Part shown: one piece after another, positions 26,707 through 35,187 of the stretch
Numbering within the stretch: position 1 is the stretch's first letter
How the letters are laid out: every line of letters starts with the position of its first letter
From: Pseudomonas sp. SORT22
Lineage (GTDB): Bacteria; Pseudomonadota; Gammaproteobacteria; Pseudomonadales; Pseudomonadaceae
Reading direction: 5' to 3'
NCBI RefSeq assembly: GCF_018417635.1
Contig: NZ_CP071007.1
Span: 4,464,501-4,528,500, forward strand
DNA length: 64,000 nt
The notes under the pieces: generated by a model
Told to the model about the DNA's origin: nothing
Seen by the model: only the letters and a program-made list of their open reading frames with translations
Databases searched by the model: none
Made by a program: the position numbers and the translations under genes

Positions 26707-26869
26707 GCGCGGCTTTCGCAGGTCCGGCGGCCCCAGAACAGTCAATTACTTATTCATTGATAAAACAACCCACGCACTGTCAACGCGCGCTGTGCAGTTA
26801 AACCGCACTGCCATTGCCCACCCCTGTTACTTAAACACCACGCTGTTTCACCCACGGCACGAATTAAGG

Positions 26870-26884
26870 TGTTTCAGATATAAA
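26870..26884 (+). promoter_or_regulatory. Operator-like half-site ahead of the porin gene
   Basis: TGTTTCAGATATAAA matches 14 of 15 positions of TGTTTCATATATAAA in the palindrome at 10873, which precedes the catabolic operon. Another TGTTTCA occurs at 26843-26851. Sharing this sequence suggests that one regulator, likely the IclR protein of the operon, controls both units. Confidence 0.45.
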
Positions 26885-26931
26885 TAATTGTTTTACATCA
26901 TATTTATTAAAACACCAGTCACTCATCAGCA

Positions 26932-26948
26932 CTGGCACAGTTCCTGCT
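26932..26948 (+). promoter_or_regulatory. Candidate sigma-54 promoter of the porin gene
   Basis: CTGGCACAGTTCCTGCT has a perfect TGGCAC -24 half and TGC in the -12 half, with the GG and GC doublets 10 nt apart. Transcription would start near 26959, leaving a leader of about 140 nt that holds the second CACCTATAAAACA copy. Confidence 0.5.
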
Positions 26949-26982
26949 CTTTACCTCTCGAGTTCAAATAAAAACAACGTGC

Positions 26983-26995
26983 CACCTATAAAACA
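26983..26995 (+). repeat. CACCTATAAAACA repeat, copy 2
   Basis: Exact match to 10996-11008 ahead of the catabolic operon. It lies 107 bp before the porin start codon. Both copies have a nearby TTCAAATAAAA upstream (10939 and 26963), so the two control regions share several short elements. Confidence 0.45.
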
Positions 26996-27101
26996 ATAAC
27001 AAACCTACCGATGCGCCACCGCTGACTTTCGCTTAACGCCTGATTCCAGGCGGCGGACAGCTGTTGCCCAGAGAAACTGCTCAACCTTGCGGGGCATTGA
27101 T

Positions 27102-28331
27102 ATGAACAAGTACGTGATAAGCCTGGGCCTGATCCTTGGCAGCGCCACCAGTTTCGCTTCCGAGCCCGGCCCGGCGGCGCCGGACCAGCCGCCAGCGCTG
27201 AAAAAACCCTTCCCGCACATTGCCTGGCGCAGTGACGACGGCCAGAGTTCGCTGGATATCGGCGGCGCGCTGCGGGTCAACTACCGCGATGAGCACTGGG
27301 ACACCACCGAAAACAACGGGCGCTTTCTCTTCGACACCTTTCGCCTGGATGTCCAGGCCACCCACAAGCAACTGTTCAGCGACATCGGCTACTGGTTCCA
27401 GGACGACGGCAAGCGCTCGATCGACCGCGGCTACGTCGGTTATCGCTTCAATGCCAATTCCAACGTGCAACTGGGCGCACCGTTCAAACCCTTTGGCCTT
27501 GAGCCCTACCCGCAGTTCGGCTGGAGTTACCACATCCCGTTTTTCATGGGCTATGGCGTCAGCGCCGGCAGCGGCCTGAAGTACAGCTACAAGGACAAGG
27601 ACTGGGACCTGCAACTGGGGTACTTCCCGCGCATGCTGCCCAGCGGCATCCGCTACTCGCCAGAAGTCGGCCGTTACAGCGATCTTGACGACAACGCCGT
27701 GGCCTTCACCCAGTCACGCCAGGACAACGAGAAGCGCAACCAGGTCAACGCCCGGGTGGCCCGGACCTTCAGCGGTGACGGCTGGAAAACCGAAATCGGC
27801 GCCTCGCTGGCCGCAGCCGAGCTGTACAACGCCACCACCCGTGACGATGGCGACTACTGGGCCGGCGGCGTGCATGCGATCGTCAACGCCGGCAACTGGA
27901 CGGTTACCAGCCAGGCGATTCGCTACGAATACGATCCGAAGAACCCCGACGGCGTCAGCAACGACTCGGTGCTGATGGGCGGCAACGGCCTGACCCCGGC
28001 CTACCTGATCGCCTCCAAGGCCACCATCGGCTCGATCAACGTCGGCTACGACATCTTCACCCCGGGCCTTGGCCAGTTGAAGAAGATCAAGGTCTACAAC
28101 GACTACAGCCGCATGATGAAAGACAAAAGCGGCTGGGATGACTCGCAGATGTTTACCGTCGGCGCGCAGTTTTTGGCCATGCCGATCATGGCCTGGGTCG
28201 ACTTCACCTGGGCGAAGAACGCCAACCCCTTTGGCGGCGCCGAGAACGGCACGGGCTGGACCAGCACCAACTCGGTCGGCAGCAACGACTGGTACTACCG
28301 CACCAACATCAACATCGGCTACTACTTCTGA
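27102..28331 (+). CDS. Outer membrane porin linked to the catabolic operon
   Basis: Beta-barrel porin of 409 aa with a signal peptide (MNKYVISLGLILGSATSFAS). The mature chain has alternating amphipathic strands rich in Tyr, Trp and Asp and ends in an aromatic residue (NINIGYYF), as outer membrane proteins do. It resembles the OprO/OprP or carbohydrate-porin group more than OprD. Position after the operon and the shared control elements suggest that it admits the operon's substrate through the outer membrane. The ATG at 27102 is preferred over an in-frame codon at 27087. Confidence 0.87.
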   Translation: MNKYVISLGLILGSATSFASEPGPAAPDQPPALKKPFPHIAWRSDDGQSSLDIGGALRVNYRDEHWDTTENNGRFLFDTFRLDVQATHKQLFSDIGYWFQDDGKRSIDRGYVGYRFNANSNVQLGAPFKPFGLEPYPQFGWSYHIPFFMGYGVSAGSGLKYSYKDKDWDLQLGYFPRMLPSGIRYSPEVGRYSDLDDNAVAFTQSRQDNEKRNQVNARVARTFSGDGWKTEIGASLAAAELYNATTRDDGDYWAGGVHAIVNAGNWTVTSQAIRYEYDPKNPDGVSNDSVLMGGNGLTPAYLIASKATIGSINVGYDIFTPGLGQLKKIKVYNDYSRMMKDKSGWDDSQMFTVGAQFLAMPIMAWVDFTWAKNANPFGGAENGTGWTSTNSVGSNDWYYRTNINIGYYF

Positions 28332-28338
28332 CAGCAAA

Positions 28339-28361
28339 CCGCCCGGCGCGCTGCCGGGCGG
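28339..28361. terminator. Stem-loop between convergent porin and EamA genes
   Basis: CCGCCCGGC and GCCGGGCGG form a perfect 9-bp stem with a 5-nt loop in the gap between the two stops. On the minus strand it is followed by TTTG; on the plus strand no T run follows. It probably acts for both directions, with the stronger effect on the EamA transcript. Confidence 0.65.
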
Positions 28362-28370
28362 TCCGTACGG

Positions 28371-29261
28371 TCAGTCAGCCTGCAGTTGCGCCTGCGTGGC
28401 TGCGGGCTTGCGGAACACGAACAGCAGGCCGATGACGATCAGCCCCATGCCCAACAGGCTGAGCGCCGCCAGGCGGTTGCCGAAGATCAGGTAGTCCATG
28501 ACCGCCGTCACTGCGGGCACCAGGTAGAACAGGCTGGTGACATTGACCAGGTTGCCCTTGGCGATCAGCCGGTACAGCAGCAAGGTCGCCAGCAGCGACA
28601 CCACCAGGCCCATCCACAATAACGCGCCGATGAAACAGTCGGTCAGTTCCACGTGCAGCGGCTGGAACGGCGCAAACACCGCGCACATCATCAGCCCGGC
28701 AATGTATTGCAACGGCAGGGTGCCCATGGGGTTGCTGGTGATGCGCTTTTGCATGATCGAACCGCAGGTCATGCTCATCAGCGCCAGCAAGGCAAACAGC
28801 ATCCCGGCCAGCGACACGCCACCGAGGTTGATGCCCTGGTAAACCACCATGATCAAGCCGCTCAAGCCCAGGCCCAGGCCGAACAACCGGCTCCAGGAGC
28901 GCTGGCGCTCCATCAGCACCACGGTGAGGATCGGTTGCACGCCCATGACCGTGGCCATGACCCCGGGGGTAACGTGGGTGTTGAGCGCCAGCAGGTAGAA
29001 GATCTGGTAGGCGCCGAGCAGCACGCAACCGGTGGCCAGGGCTTGCAGCAGCGCCGGGCGGCTGCGCGGCCAGTGCAGTTTGAGCAACGGGCTGAGCAAC
29101 AGCAGGCCGGCCAGGGCCAGGGCCGAACGCAGCAGCAGGAAGGCAAACGGGCTGGCGTGGGCCAGGCCGAGCTTGGAGACGATCGCCCCGCTACTCCAGA
29201 GCAGGACGAACAGGCTGGTAGTGGCCGCCGAGGCCATAGATTGTTTCGATAGAACAGACAT
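28371..29261 (-). CDS. EamA family (DMT superfamily) transporter
   Basis: Exporter of 296 aa with ten predicted membrane helices in two EamA repeats. The N-terminal part is LFVLLWSSGAIVSKLGLAHA and the C-terminal repeat includes LFYLVPAVTAVMDYLIFGN. The ATG at 29261 follows an AGGTGG sequence with good spacing; a GTG at 29270 is the alternative. A short valine-rich open frame on the same strand lies 107 bp upstream and may be a leader peptide, which would suggest a link to branched-chain amino acids. Substrate unknown. Confidence 0.85.
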   Translation of the reverse strand: MSVLSKQSMASAATTSLFVLLWSSGAIVSKLGLAHASPFAFLLLRSALALAGLLLLSPLLKLHWPRSRPALLQALATGCVLLGAYQIFYLLALNTHVTPGVMATVMGVQPILTVVLMERQRSWSRLFGLGLGLSGLIMVVYQGINLGGVSLAGMLFALLALMSMTCGSIMQKRITSNPMGTLPLQYIAGLMMCAVFAPFQPLHVELTDCFIGALLWMGLVVSLLATLLLYRLIAKGNLVNVTSLFYLVPAVTAVMDYLIFGNRLAALSLLGMGLIVIGLLFVFRKPAATQAQLQAD

Positions 29262-29368
29262 GAATGCCACCTGTAATTCGGGCAGATAAGCCGAACGGCG
29301 CTACCCGCGAGGGGCAGCCAACCGTATTCAGTAGGGTGCAGGTGTGTGGGAACGCAGCGATTGGCCGC

Positions 29369-29530
29369 TTAGCCCAGCACTACCACCGCTGGCGGTGCAA
29401 CGATGCACACGACCACGCTACTGACAGGTGGTGGGTAGTGACTGATCATGGCCGGCTGCTGGCTCGCGCGCACAACGACAACCGCGTCAGGCGCGGTAGC
29501 GAATACGGTGGCTGGGCAGGAAGCTGGCAT
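29369..29530 (-). CDS. Candidate valine-rich leader peptide, 53 aa
   Basis: Open frame of 53 codons upstream of the EamA gene, starting MPASCPATVFATAPDAVVVV, then a proline-rich part, then SVVVCIVAPPAVVVLG. Runs of Val codons next to TAPDA recall the E. coli IvbL leader (TAPSAAVVVVR by memory). A hairpin (29384-29397) lies in its 3' part. No strong Shine-Dalgarno sequence and no T-tailed attenuator were found between it and the EamA start, so the regulatory role is only a hypothesis. Confidence 0.3.
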   Translation of the reverse strand: MPASCPATVFATAPDAVVVVRASQQPAMISHYPPPVSSVVVCIVAPPAVVVLG

Positions 29531-29580
29531 GAGCAGGTCTTCGGTGAGGGTGAAGTGGGTCTGACTATAGCGGTGAGTTT

Positions 29581-29660
29581 ATCGCGGGGCAAGTCGGGTC
29601 GTCGCACCGCCGCTCCCACCGGTGGGAGCGGCGGTGCGACGACCCGACTTGCCCCGCGAT
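29581..29660. repeat. 80-bp perfect palindrome of REP type
   Basis: Positions 29581-29620 are the exact reverse complement of 29621-29660, with no loop bases and no mismatch. Each arm begins ATCGCGGGGCAAGTCGGGTC and ends CGCTCCCACC at the centre, so it is two REP-like units in head-to-head contact. It ends 6 bp from the stop of the lpxO gene and can serve as a bidirectional 3' hairpin. The arms differ from the other REPs of the window by an extra central segment. Confidence 0.95.
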
Positions 29661-29666
29661 GCTGTT

Positions 29667-30602
29667 TCAGAACAACCAGCGATACAGCAAGTAGGCAACC
29701 ACCACCGCCAGCACCGGACGCAACACCCGGTAGGCCTTGGGATTGGCACGCTTGAACTGCTTCACGCGGCTGCTGATGACATTGCTGAAGCGCTTGCTCC
29801 AGGCATAGGCCTGGTTGATCCCGCCCACGCGCTCGTCGTCGGTGTTCTGCGGCGCGGTGGCGCGGCCGAGGAAGGCACTGACCTTGCGGTTGATGCGGGT
29901 CATCAGCGGGCTGTTGAGCGGGCGCTCGACGTCGCAGAAGAGGATCACCCGGGTGGTCTCGGTTTCGTTCTTGACCCAGTGCACGTAGGTCTCGTCGAAC
30001 ATCACGTCTTCACCGTCGCGCCAGGCGTACACCTGGCCATCGACGTAGATCCGGCAGTCGTCGGAGTTGGGCGTCGACAGGCCCAGGTGATAGCGCAGGG
30101 AACCGGCGAACGGGTCGCGGTGCGGGTTCAGGTGGCTGCCACCGGGCAGCAGGGCGAACATCGCGCCCTTGACGTTGGGAATGCTGTTGACCAGCGCGAC
30201 GGTCTTCGGGCACAGCGTCTCGGCCGAAGGCAGCGGCTTGTCGTACCACTTCAGGTAAAAACGCTTCCAGCCCTTCTTGAAGAACGAACCGAAGCCGGCG
30301 TCATTGTCTTTCTCGGCGGCGCGGATGTAACCCTCGTCGAACAGGTGCATGGCCTCTTCGCGGATCACTTCCCAATTGTCTTTGAGCACATCGAGCTCGG
30401 GGAAACGGCTGCGGTCCAGGTACGGCTTGGACGGCACACCGGAAAACAGGTACATCAGGGCGTTATAAGGGGCGAACAGCGCCGAATGGTTGACGAACTG
30501 GCGCAACATTGGCAAACGCGCCTTGCCGCGCAGGTGCACATACAGTGTGCTGCCGAAGAACAGCAGCAGTACACCTGCCTTGGCGACAAAGGAAAAGGTC
30601 AT
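29667..30602 (-). CDS. lpxO: Lipid A hydroxylase LpxO (aspartyl/asparaginyl beta-hydroxylase fold)
   Basis: Fe(II)/2-oxoglutarate-dependent oxygenase of 311 aa that hydroxylates secondary acyl chains of lipid A at the inner membrane. The N-terminal hydrophobic segment (AKAGVLLLFFGSTLYVHL) and a C-terminal hydrophobic helix (AVVVAYLLYRWLF) anchor it. The catalytic core shows the iron-binding HRD (LNPHRDPF) and distal His (DETYVHWVKN), followed by the 2-oxoglutarate-binding Arg in ETTRVILFCDVERP. It is a stand-alone gene. An EptA lipid A transferase is encoded 21 kb away. Confidence 0.92.
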   Translation of the reverse strand: MTFSFVAKAGVLLLFFGSTLYVHLRGKARLPMLRQFVNHSALFAPYNALMYLFSGVPSKPYLDRSRFPELDVLKDNWEVIREEAMHLFDEGYIRAAEKDNDAGFGSFFKKGWKRFYLKWYDKPLPSAETLCPKTVALVNSIPNVKGAMFALLPGGSHLNPHRDPFAGSLRYHLGLSTPNSDDCRIYVDGQVYAWRDGEDVMFDETYVHWVKNETETTRVILFCDVERPLNSPLMTRINRKVSAFLGRATAPQNTDDERVGGINQAYAWSKRFSNVISSRVKQFKRANPKAYRVLRPVLAVVVAYLLYRWLF

Positions 30603-30763
30603 GCAACACTCCTTGGAATTTCGATCAGGCCATCGCTGCCGGATTAATCGAACATATTAACCGATCCAGCCCTGCTGAAAACCTGCAGGGCCGGGATTCA
30701 GTGTTAAGGATTGTGCAACAAACAGCGGCGCCGGTTATTGCCCGGGATCAGCGCCGCGGCGAC

Positions 30764-31738
<975 letters not shown>

Positions 31739-31869
31739 GGCGGGGGTCCTTTTATGCACCGGGCGGAAAACTTCAAGGGTAAGCCTGCAGCGCCAGTGCG
31801 TCCACAACCGGCGAACCCCTGAGGCTGACAGGGGTCAACCGATCACTACCTTGCCGGGAACCGCCGCCG

Positions 31870-32943
31870 ATGAAACGCCGCTATCGCTGGCCCTTGTGGG
31901 GGCTGCTGGGTATCACATTGTTACTATTGGCCTTGCACTTGACCCTGCCGCTGCTGGTGCGCAACTACCTCAACGACAAGCTGGCCGACATGGGCGACTA
32001 CCGCGGCCAGGTCACCGATGTCGACCTGGCGTTGTGGCGCGGCGCCTACAAGATCAACGGCCTGAACATCGTCAAGACCAGTGGCAAGGTGCCGGTGCCC
32101 CTGCTTGAAGCGCCATTGATCGACCTCTCGGTCAGCTGGCATTCGCTGTGGCACGACCAGGCGGTGGTCGCCGAGGTAACCTTCCTCAAGCCACAGTTGA
32201 ACTTCGTCGACGGCGCCAGCAAGCAGAGTTCACAGACCGGCCAGGGCACCGACTGGCGCCAGCAGCTGGAAAAACTGCTGCCGATCACCCTCAACGAAGT
32301 GCGCATCGAAGACGGCACCTTGAGTTTTCGCAACTTCAACTCCAGGCCGCCGGTCAACCTCAAGGCCACCCAACTCGATGCCAGCATCCGCAACCTGACC
32401 AACGTCGAGGACCGCAAGGGCCGCCGCGATGCCACGTTCGACGCCAAGGCCCGGCTGCTGGGCGATGCCAGTGTCGAAAGCAGCGCCACCTTCGACCCGT
32501 TCAGCGACTTCGACGACTTCAAGTTCCGCCTGCGCGCCACCGGCATCGAGCTGCGCCGGCTCAATGACTTCGCCAGCGCCTATGGCAAGTTCGACTTCAA
32601 TGCCGGCCACGGCGACCTGGTGATCGAGGCGCAAGCGCAAAACGGCCGGCTCACCGGCTACATCAAACCGCTGCTGCGTGATGTCGATGTGTTCAACTGG
32701 CAGCAGGACGTTCAGAACCAGGACAAGGGCTTTTTCCGCTCGATCTGGGAAGCGCTGGTCGGCGGCAGCGAAACCGTGCTGAAGAACCAGGGCAAGAACC
32801 AGTTCGCCACCCGCGTGGAACTCAGCGGCAGCGTGCATAAAAGCGATATCAGTGCCTTCGAGGCGTTTTTGCAGATATTGCGCAACGGCTTTGTCCAGGC
32901 CTTCAACGCCCGTTATGAGCAAACGCCGCCCAAGGCTGACTGA
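31870..32943 (+). CDS. DUF748 domain inner membrane-anchored protein
   Basis: Protein of 357 aa with one N-terminal membrane helix (WGLLGITLLLLALHLTLPLLV) and a large periplasmic part with AsmA/DUF748-like repeats, such as LNEVRIEDGTLSFRNFNSRP. Proteins of this type belong to the AsmA-like group proposed to act in envelope lipid transport or assembly. Stand-alone gene with a stem-loop after the stop. No enzymatic motif was seen. Confidence 0.83.
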   Translation: MKRRYRWPLWGLLGITLLLLALHLTLPLLVRNYLNDKLADMGDYRGQVTDVDLALWRGAYKINGLNIVKTSGKVPVPLLEAPLIDLSVSWHSLWHDQAVVAEVTFLKPQLNFVDGASKQSSQTGQGTDWRQQLEKLLPITLNEVRIEDGTLSFRNFNSRPPVNLKATQLDASIRNLTNVEDRKGRRDATFDAKARLLGDASVESSATFDPFSDFDDFKFRLRATGIELRRLNDFASAYGKFDFNAGHGDLVIEAQAQNGRLTGYIKPLLRDVDVFNWQQDVQNQDKGFFRSIWEALVGGSETVLKNQGKNQFATRVELSGSVHKSDISAFEAFLQILRNGFVQAFNARYEQTPPKAD

Positions 32944-32953
32944 GTCACCGAGT

Positions 32954-32984
32954 GACGGTCCATTCAGAGACTGAATGGGCCGTC
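32954..32984 (+). terminator. Stem-loop after DUF748 gene
   Basis: GACGG-T-CCATTCA pairs with TGAATGG-G-CCGTC around a 5-nt loop (GAGAC): 12 base pairs with one internal mismatch. No T run follows. It lies 11 bp after the stop codon, so a role in termination or mRNA 3' protection is likely. Confidence 0.6.
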
Positions 32985-33081
32985 TGCGTTCCCACTCGCC
33001 CGGAGCCCGCGTTATAGTCGTGCATGACAATTTTTCCGCCAGGGGCCAAGTACCCCCGGCGCTACGTTAGAGGATCGGTTC

Positions 33082-33927
33082 ATGAAGTTCGAAGGCACCA
33101 GCGCTTATGTCGCTACAGACGACCTGAAACTGGCGGTCAACGCGGCGATCACCCTGGAGCGACCGCTGCTGGTCAAGGGCGAGCCGGGCACCGGCAAGAC
33201 CATGCTCGCCGAACAGCTGGCCGAATCCTTTGGCGCCAAGCTGATCACCTGGCACATCAAGTCGACCACCAAGGCCCACCAGGGCCTCTACGAGTACGAC
33301 GCGGTCAGCCGCCTGCGTGACTCGCAACTGGGCGTCGACAAGGTCCACGACGTGCGCAACTACCTGAAGAAGGGCAAGCTCTGGGAGGCCTTCGAGTCCG
33401 AAGAGCGGGTCATTCTGCTGATCGACGAAATCGACAAGGCCGACATCGAGTTCCCCAACGACCTGTTGCAGGAACTCGACAAAATGGAGTTCTACGTTTA
33501 CGAGACCGACGAGACGATCAAGGCCAAGCAGCGCCCGATCATCATCATTACCTCGAACAACGAAAAGGAACTGCCCGACGCCTTCTTGCGCCGCTGCTTC
33601 TTCCACTACATTGCCTTCCCTGACCGCAGCACCCTGCAGCAGATCGTCGATGTGCACTACCCGAACATCAAGAAGGACCTGGTCAGCGAAGCGCTGGACG
33701 TGTTCTTCGACGTGCGCAAAGTGCCGGGCCTGAAGAAAAAACCGTCGACCTCCGAGCTGGTCGACTGGCTCAAGCTGCTGATGGCCGACAACATCGGCGA
33801 AGCGGTGCTGCGCGAACGTGATCCGACCAAGGCCATCCCGCCGCTGGCCGGGGCCCTGGTCAAGAACGAACAGGACGTGCAGTTGCTCGAACGCCTGGCC
33901 TTCATGAGCCGTCGCGGTAACCGCTGA
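33082..33927 (+). CDS. MoxR-family AAA+ ATPase
   Basis: AAA+ ATPase of 281 aa. Walker A is GEPGTGKTML, Walker B LLIDEIDKAD, and the sensor/arginine region ITSNNEKELPDAFLRRC is clear. MoxR proteins act with a von Willebrand factor A protein as chaperones that mature metalloenzymes or complexes. The VWA partner is encoded 16 bp downstream, so the two form a MoxR-VWA (CoxD/CoxE-like) pair. The client is unknown and no obvious target lies next to it. Confidence 0.9.
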   Translation: MKFEGTSAYVATDDLKLAVNAAITLERPLLVKGEPGTGKTMLAEQLAESFGAKLITWHIKSTTKAHQGLYEYDAVSRLRDSQLGVDKVHDVRNYLKKGKLWEAFESEERVILLIDEIDKADIEFPNDLLQELDKMEFYVYETDETIKAKQRPIIIITSNNEKELPDAFLRRCFFHYIAFPDRSTLQQIVDVHYPNIKKDLVSEALDVFFDVRKVPGLKKKPSTSELVDWLKLLMADNIGEAVLRERDPTKAIPPLAGALVKNEQDVQLLERLAFMSRRGNR

Positions 33928-33943
33928 GCCGGGAGCAATAGCC

Positions 33944-35122
33944 ATGCTGCTCAATCTGTTCAATGAAATGCGCGCGGCCAAGGTGCCGGTGTCGGTGCGC
34001 GAGCTGCTTGATTTGCTCAATGCCCTCAAGCAGCGCGTGACCTTTGCCGACATGGACGAGTTCTACTACTTGTCGCGGGCCATCCTGGTCAAGGACGAGC
34101 GTCATTTCGACAAGTTCGACCGGGCGTTCTCGGCCTATTTCAAGGGCCTTGAGAACCTCAACCAGCACCTGGAAGCCTTGATTCCCGAAGACTGGCTGCG
34201 CAAGGAGTTCGAACGCTCGCTGAGCGACGAGGAACGCGCGCAGATCCAGTCCCTGGGCGGCCTCGACAAGCTCATCGAAGAGTTCAAGAAGCGCCTCGAA
34301 GAGCAAAAGGAACGCCATGCCGGCGGCAACAAGTGGATCGGCACCGGCGGCACCAGCCCGTTCGGCTCGGGCGGTTTCAACCCCGAGGGCATCCGCGTCG
34401 GCGATGCCGGCAAGCGCCAGGGCAAGGCGGTCAAGGTCTGGGACCAGCGCGAGTACAAGAACCTCGACGACCAGGTCGAACTGGGCACGCGCAACATCAA
34501 GCTGGCCCTGCGCCGGCTGCGCAAGTTCGCCCGCCAGGGCGCGGCCGAAGAGCTGGACATCGACGGCACCATCGACCACACCGCCCGCGATGCCGGCCTG
34601 CTCAACATCCAGATGCGCCCGGAGCGGCGCAACAGCGTCAAGTTGCTGCTGCTGTTCGACATCGGCGGCTCGATGGACGCCCACGTGAAGATCTGCGAAG
34701 AACTGTTCTCGGCCTGCAAGACCGAGTTCAAGCACCTGGAGTACTACTACTTCCACAACTTCGTCTACGAGTCGGTGTGGAAGAACAACCTGCGCCGTAC
34801 CTCCGAGCGCACCTCGACCCTGGATTTGCTGCACAAGTACGGCGCCGACTACAAGGTGGTGTTCGTCGGTGACGCGGCCATGGCGCCCTACGAGATCACC
34901 CAGCCCGGTGGCAGCGTCGAGCACTGGAACGAGGAAGCCGGCTACGTGTGGATGCAGCGCTTCATGGAGAAGTACAAGAAGCTCATCTGGATCAACCCCT
35001 ACCCGAAGGACACCTGGGGCTACACCGCCTCGACCAACATCGTGCGCGAGCTGGTCGAAGACCGGATGTTCCCGCTGACTTTGCGCGGGCTGGAAGAAGG
35101 CATGCGGTTTTTGTCCAAGTAG
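33944..35122 (+). CDS. VWA domain-containing protein, CoxE-like
   Basis: Protein of 392 aa. Its C-terminal half is a VWA domain with a metal ion-dependent adhesion site in LLLFDIGGSMDAH (D-x-G-x-S). The N-terminal half is helical and charged (RKEFERSLSDEERAQIQS), and a Gly-rich linker (GTGGTSPFGSGGFNPEG) joins them. It resembles CoxE proteins that work with MoxR ATPases. A REP pair follows the stop codon. Likely an operon of two with the ATPase gene. Confidence 0.88.
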   Translation: MLLNLFNEMRAAKVPVSVRELLDLLNALKQRVTFADMDEFYYLSRAILVKDERHFDKFDRAFSAYFKGLENLNQHLEALIPEDWLRKEFERSLSDEERAQIQSLGGLDKLIEEFKKRLEEQKERHAGGNKWIGTGGTSPFGSGGFNPEGIRVGDAGKRQGKAVKVWDQREYKNLDDQVELGTRNIKLALRRLRKFARQGAAEELDIDGTIDHTARDAGLLNIQMRPERRNSVKLLLLFDIGGSMDAHVKICEELFSACKTEFKHLEYYYFHNFVYESVWKNNLRRTSERTSTLDLLHKYGADYKVVFVGDAAMAPYEITQPGGSVEHWNEEAGYVWMQRFMEKYKKLIWINPYPKDTWGYTASTNIVRELVEDRMFPLTLRGLEEGMRFLSK

Positions 35123-35125
35123 AGC

Positions 35126-35178
35126 ATCGCGGGTCAAGCCCGCTCCTACCCCCTGTAGGAGCGGGCTTGACCCGCGAT
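35126..35178. repeat. REP pair (inverted), 24-bp arms
   Basis: Arms 35126-35149 and 35155-35178 are exact reverse complements (ATCGCGGGTCAAGCCCGCTC...) with a 5-nt loop. It fills the gap between the convergent VWA and PxpC genes and probably acts as a bidirectional terminator. Confidence 0.92.
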
Positions 35179-35187
35179 GAGGCCCGC

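Noticed and set aside
29264..29755. A 163-codon plus-strand frame across the gap between the EamA and lpxO genes
   Set aside because: It runs through the 80-bp palindrome into the antisense of lpxO and has no protein-like composition.
30701..30720. TTAAGGATTGT upstream of lpxO, similar to the 20-bp box at 62489
   Set aside because: Only an 11-bp match with no further similarity on either side; could be chance. Nearby TTAAT repeats have 13-bp spacing, not the 11 bp of a PmrA-type box.
30720..30763. Possible terminator of cysK (GCGGCGC paired with GCGCCGC)
   Set aside because: The loop is about 18 nt and the T run is interrupted; too weak to list as a feature.
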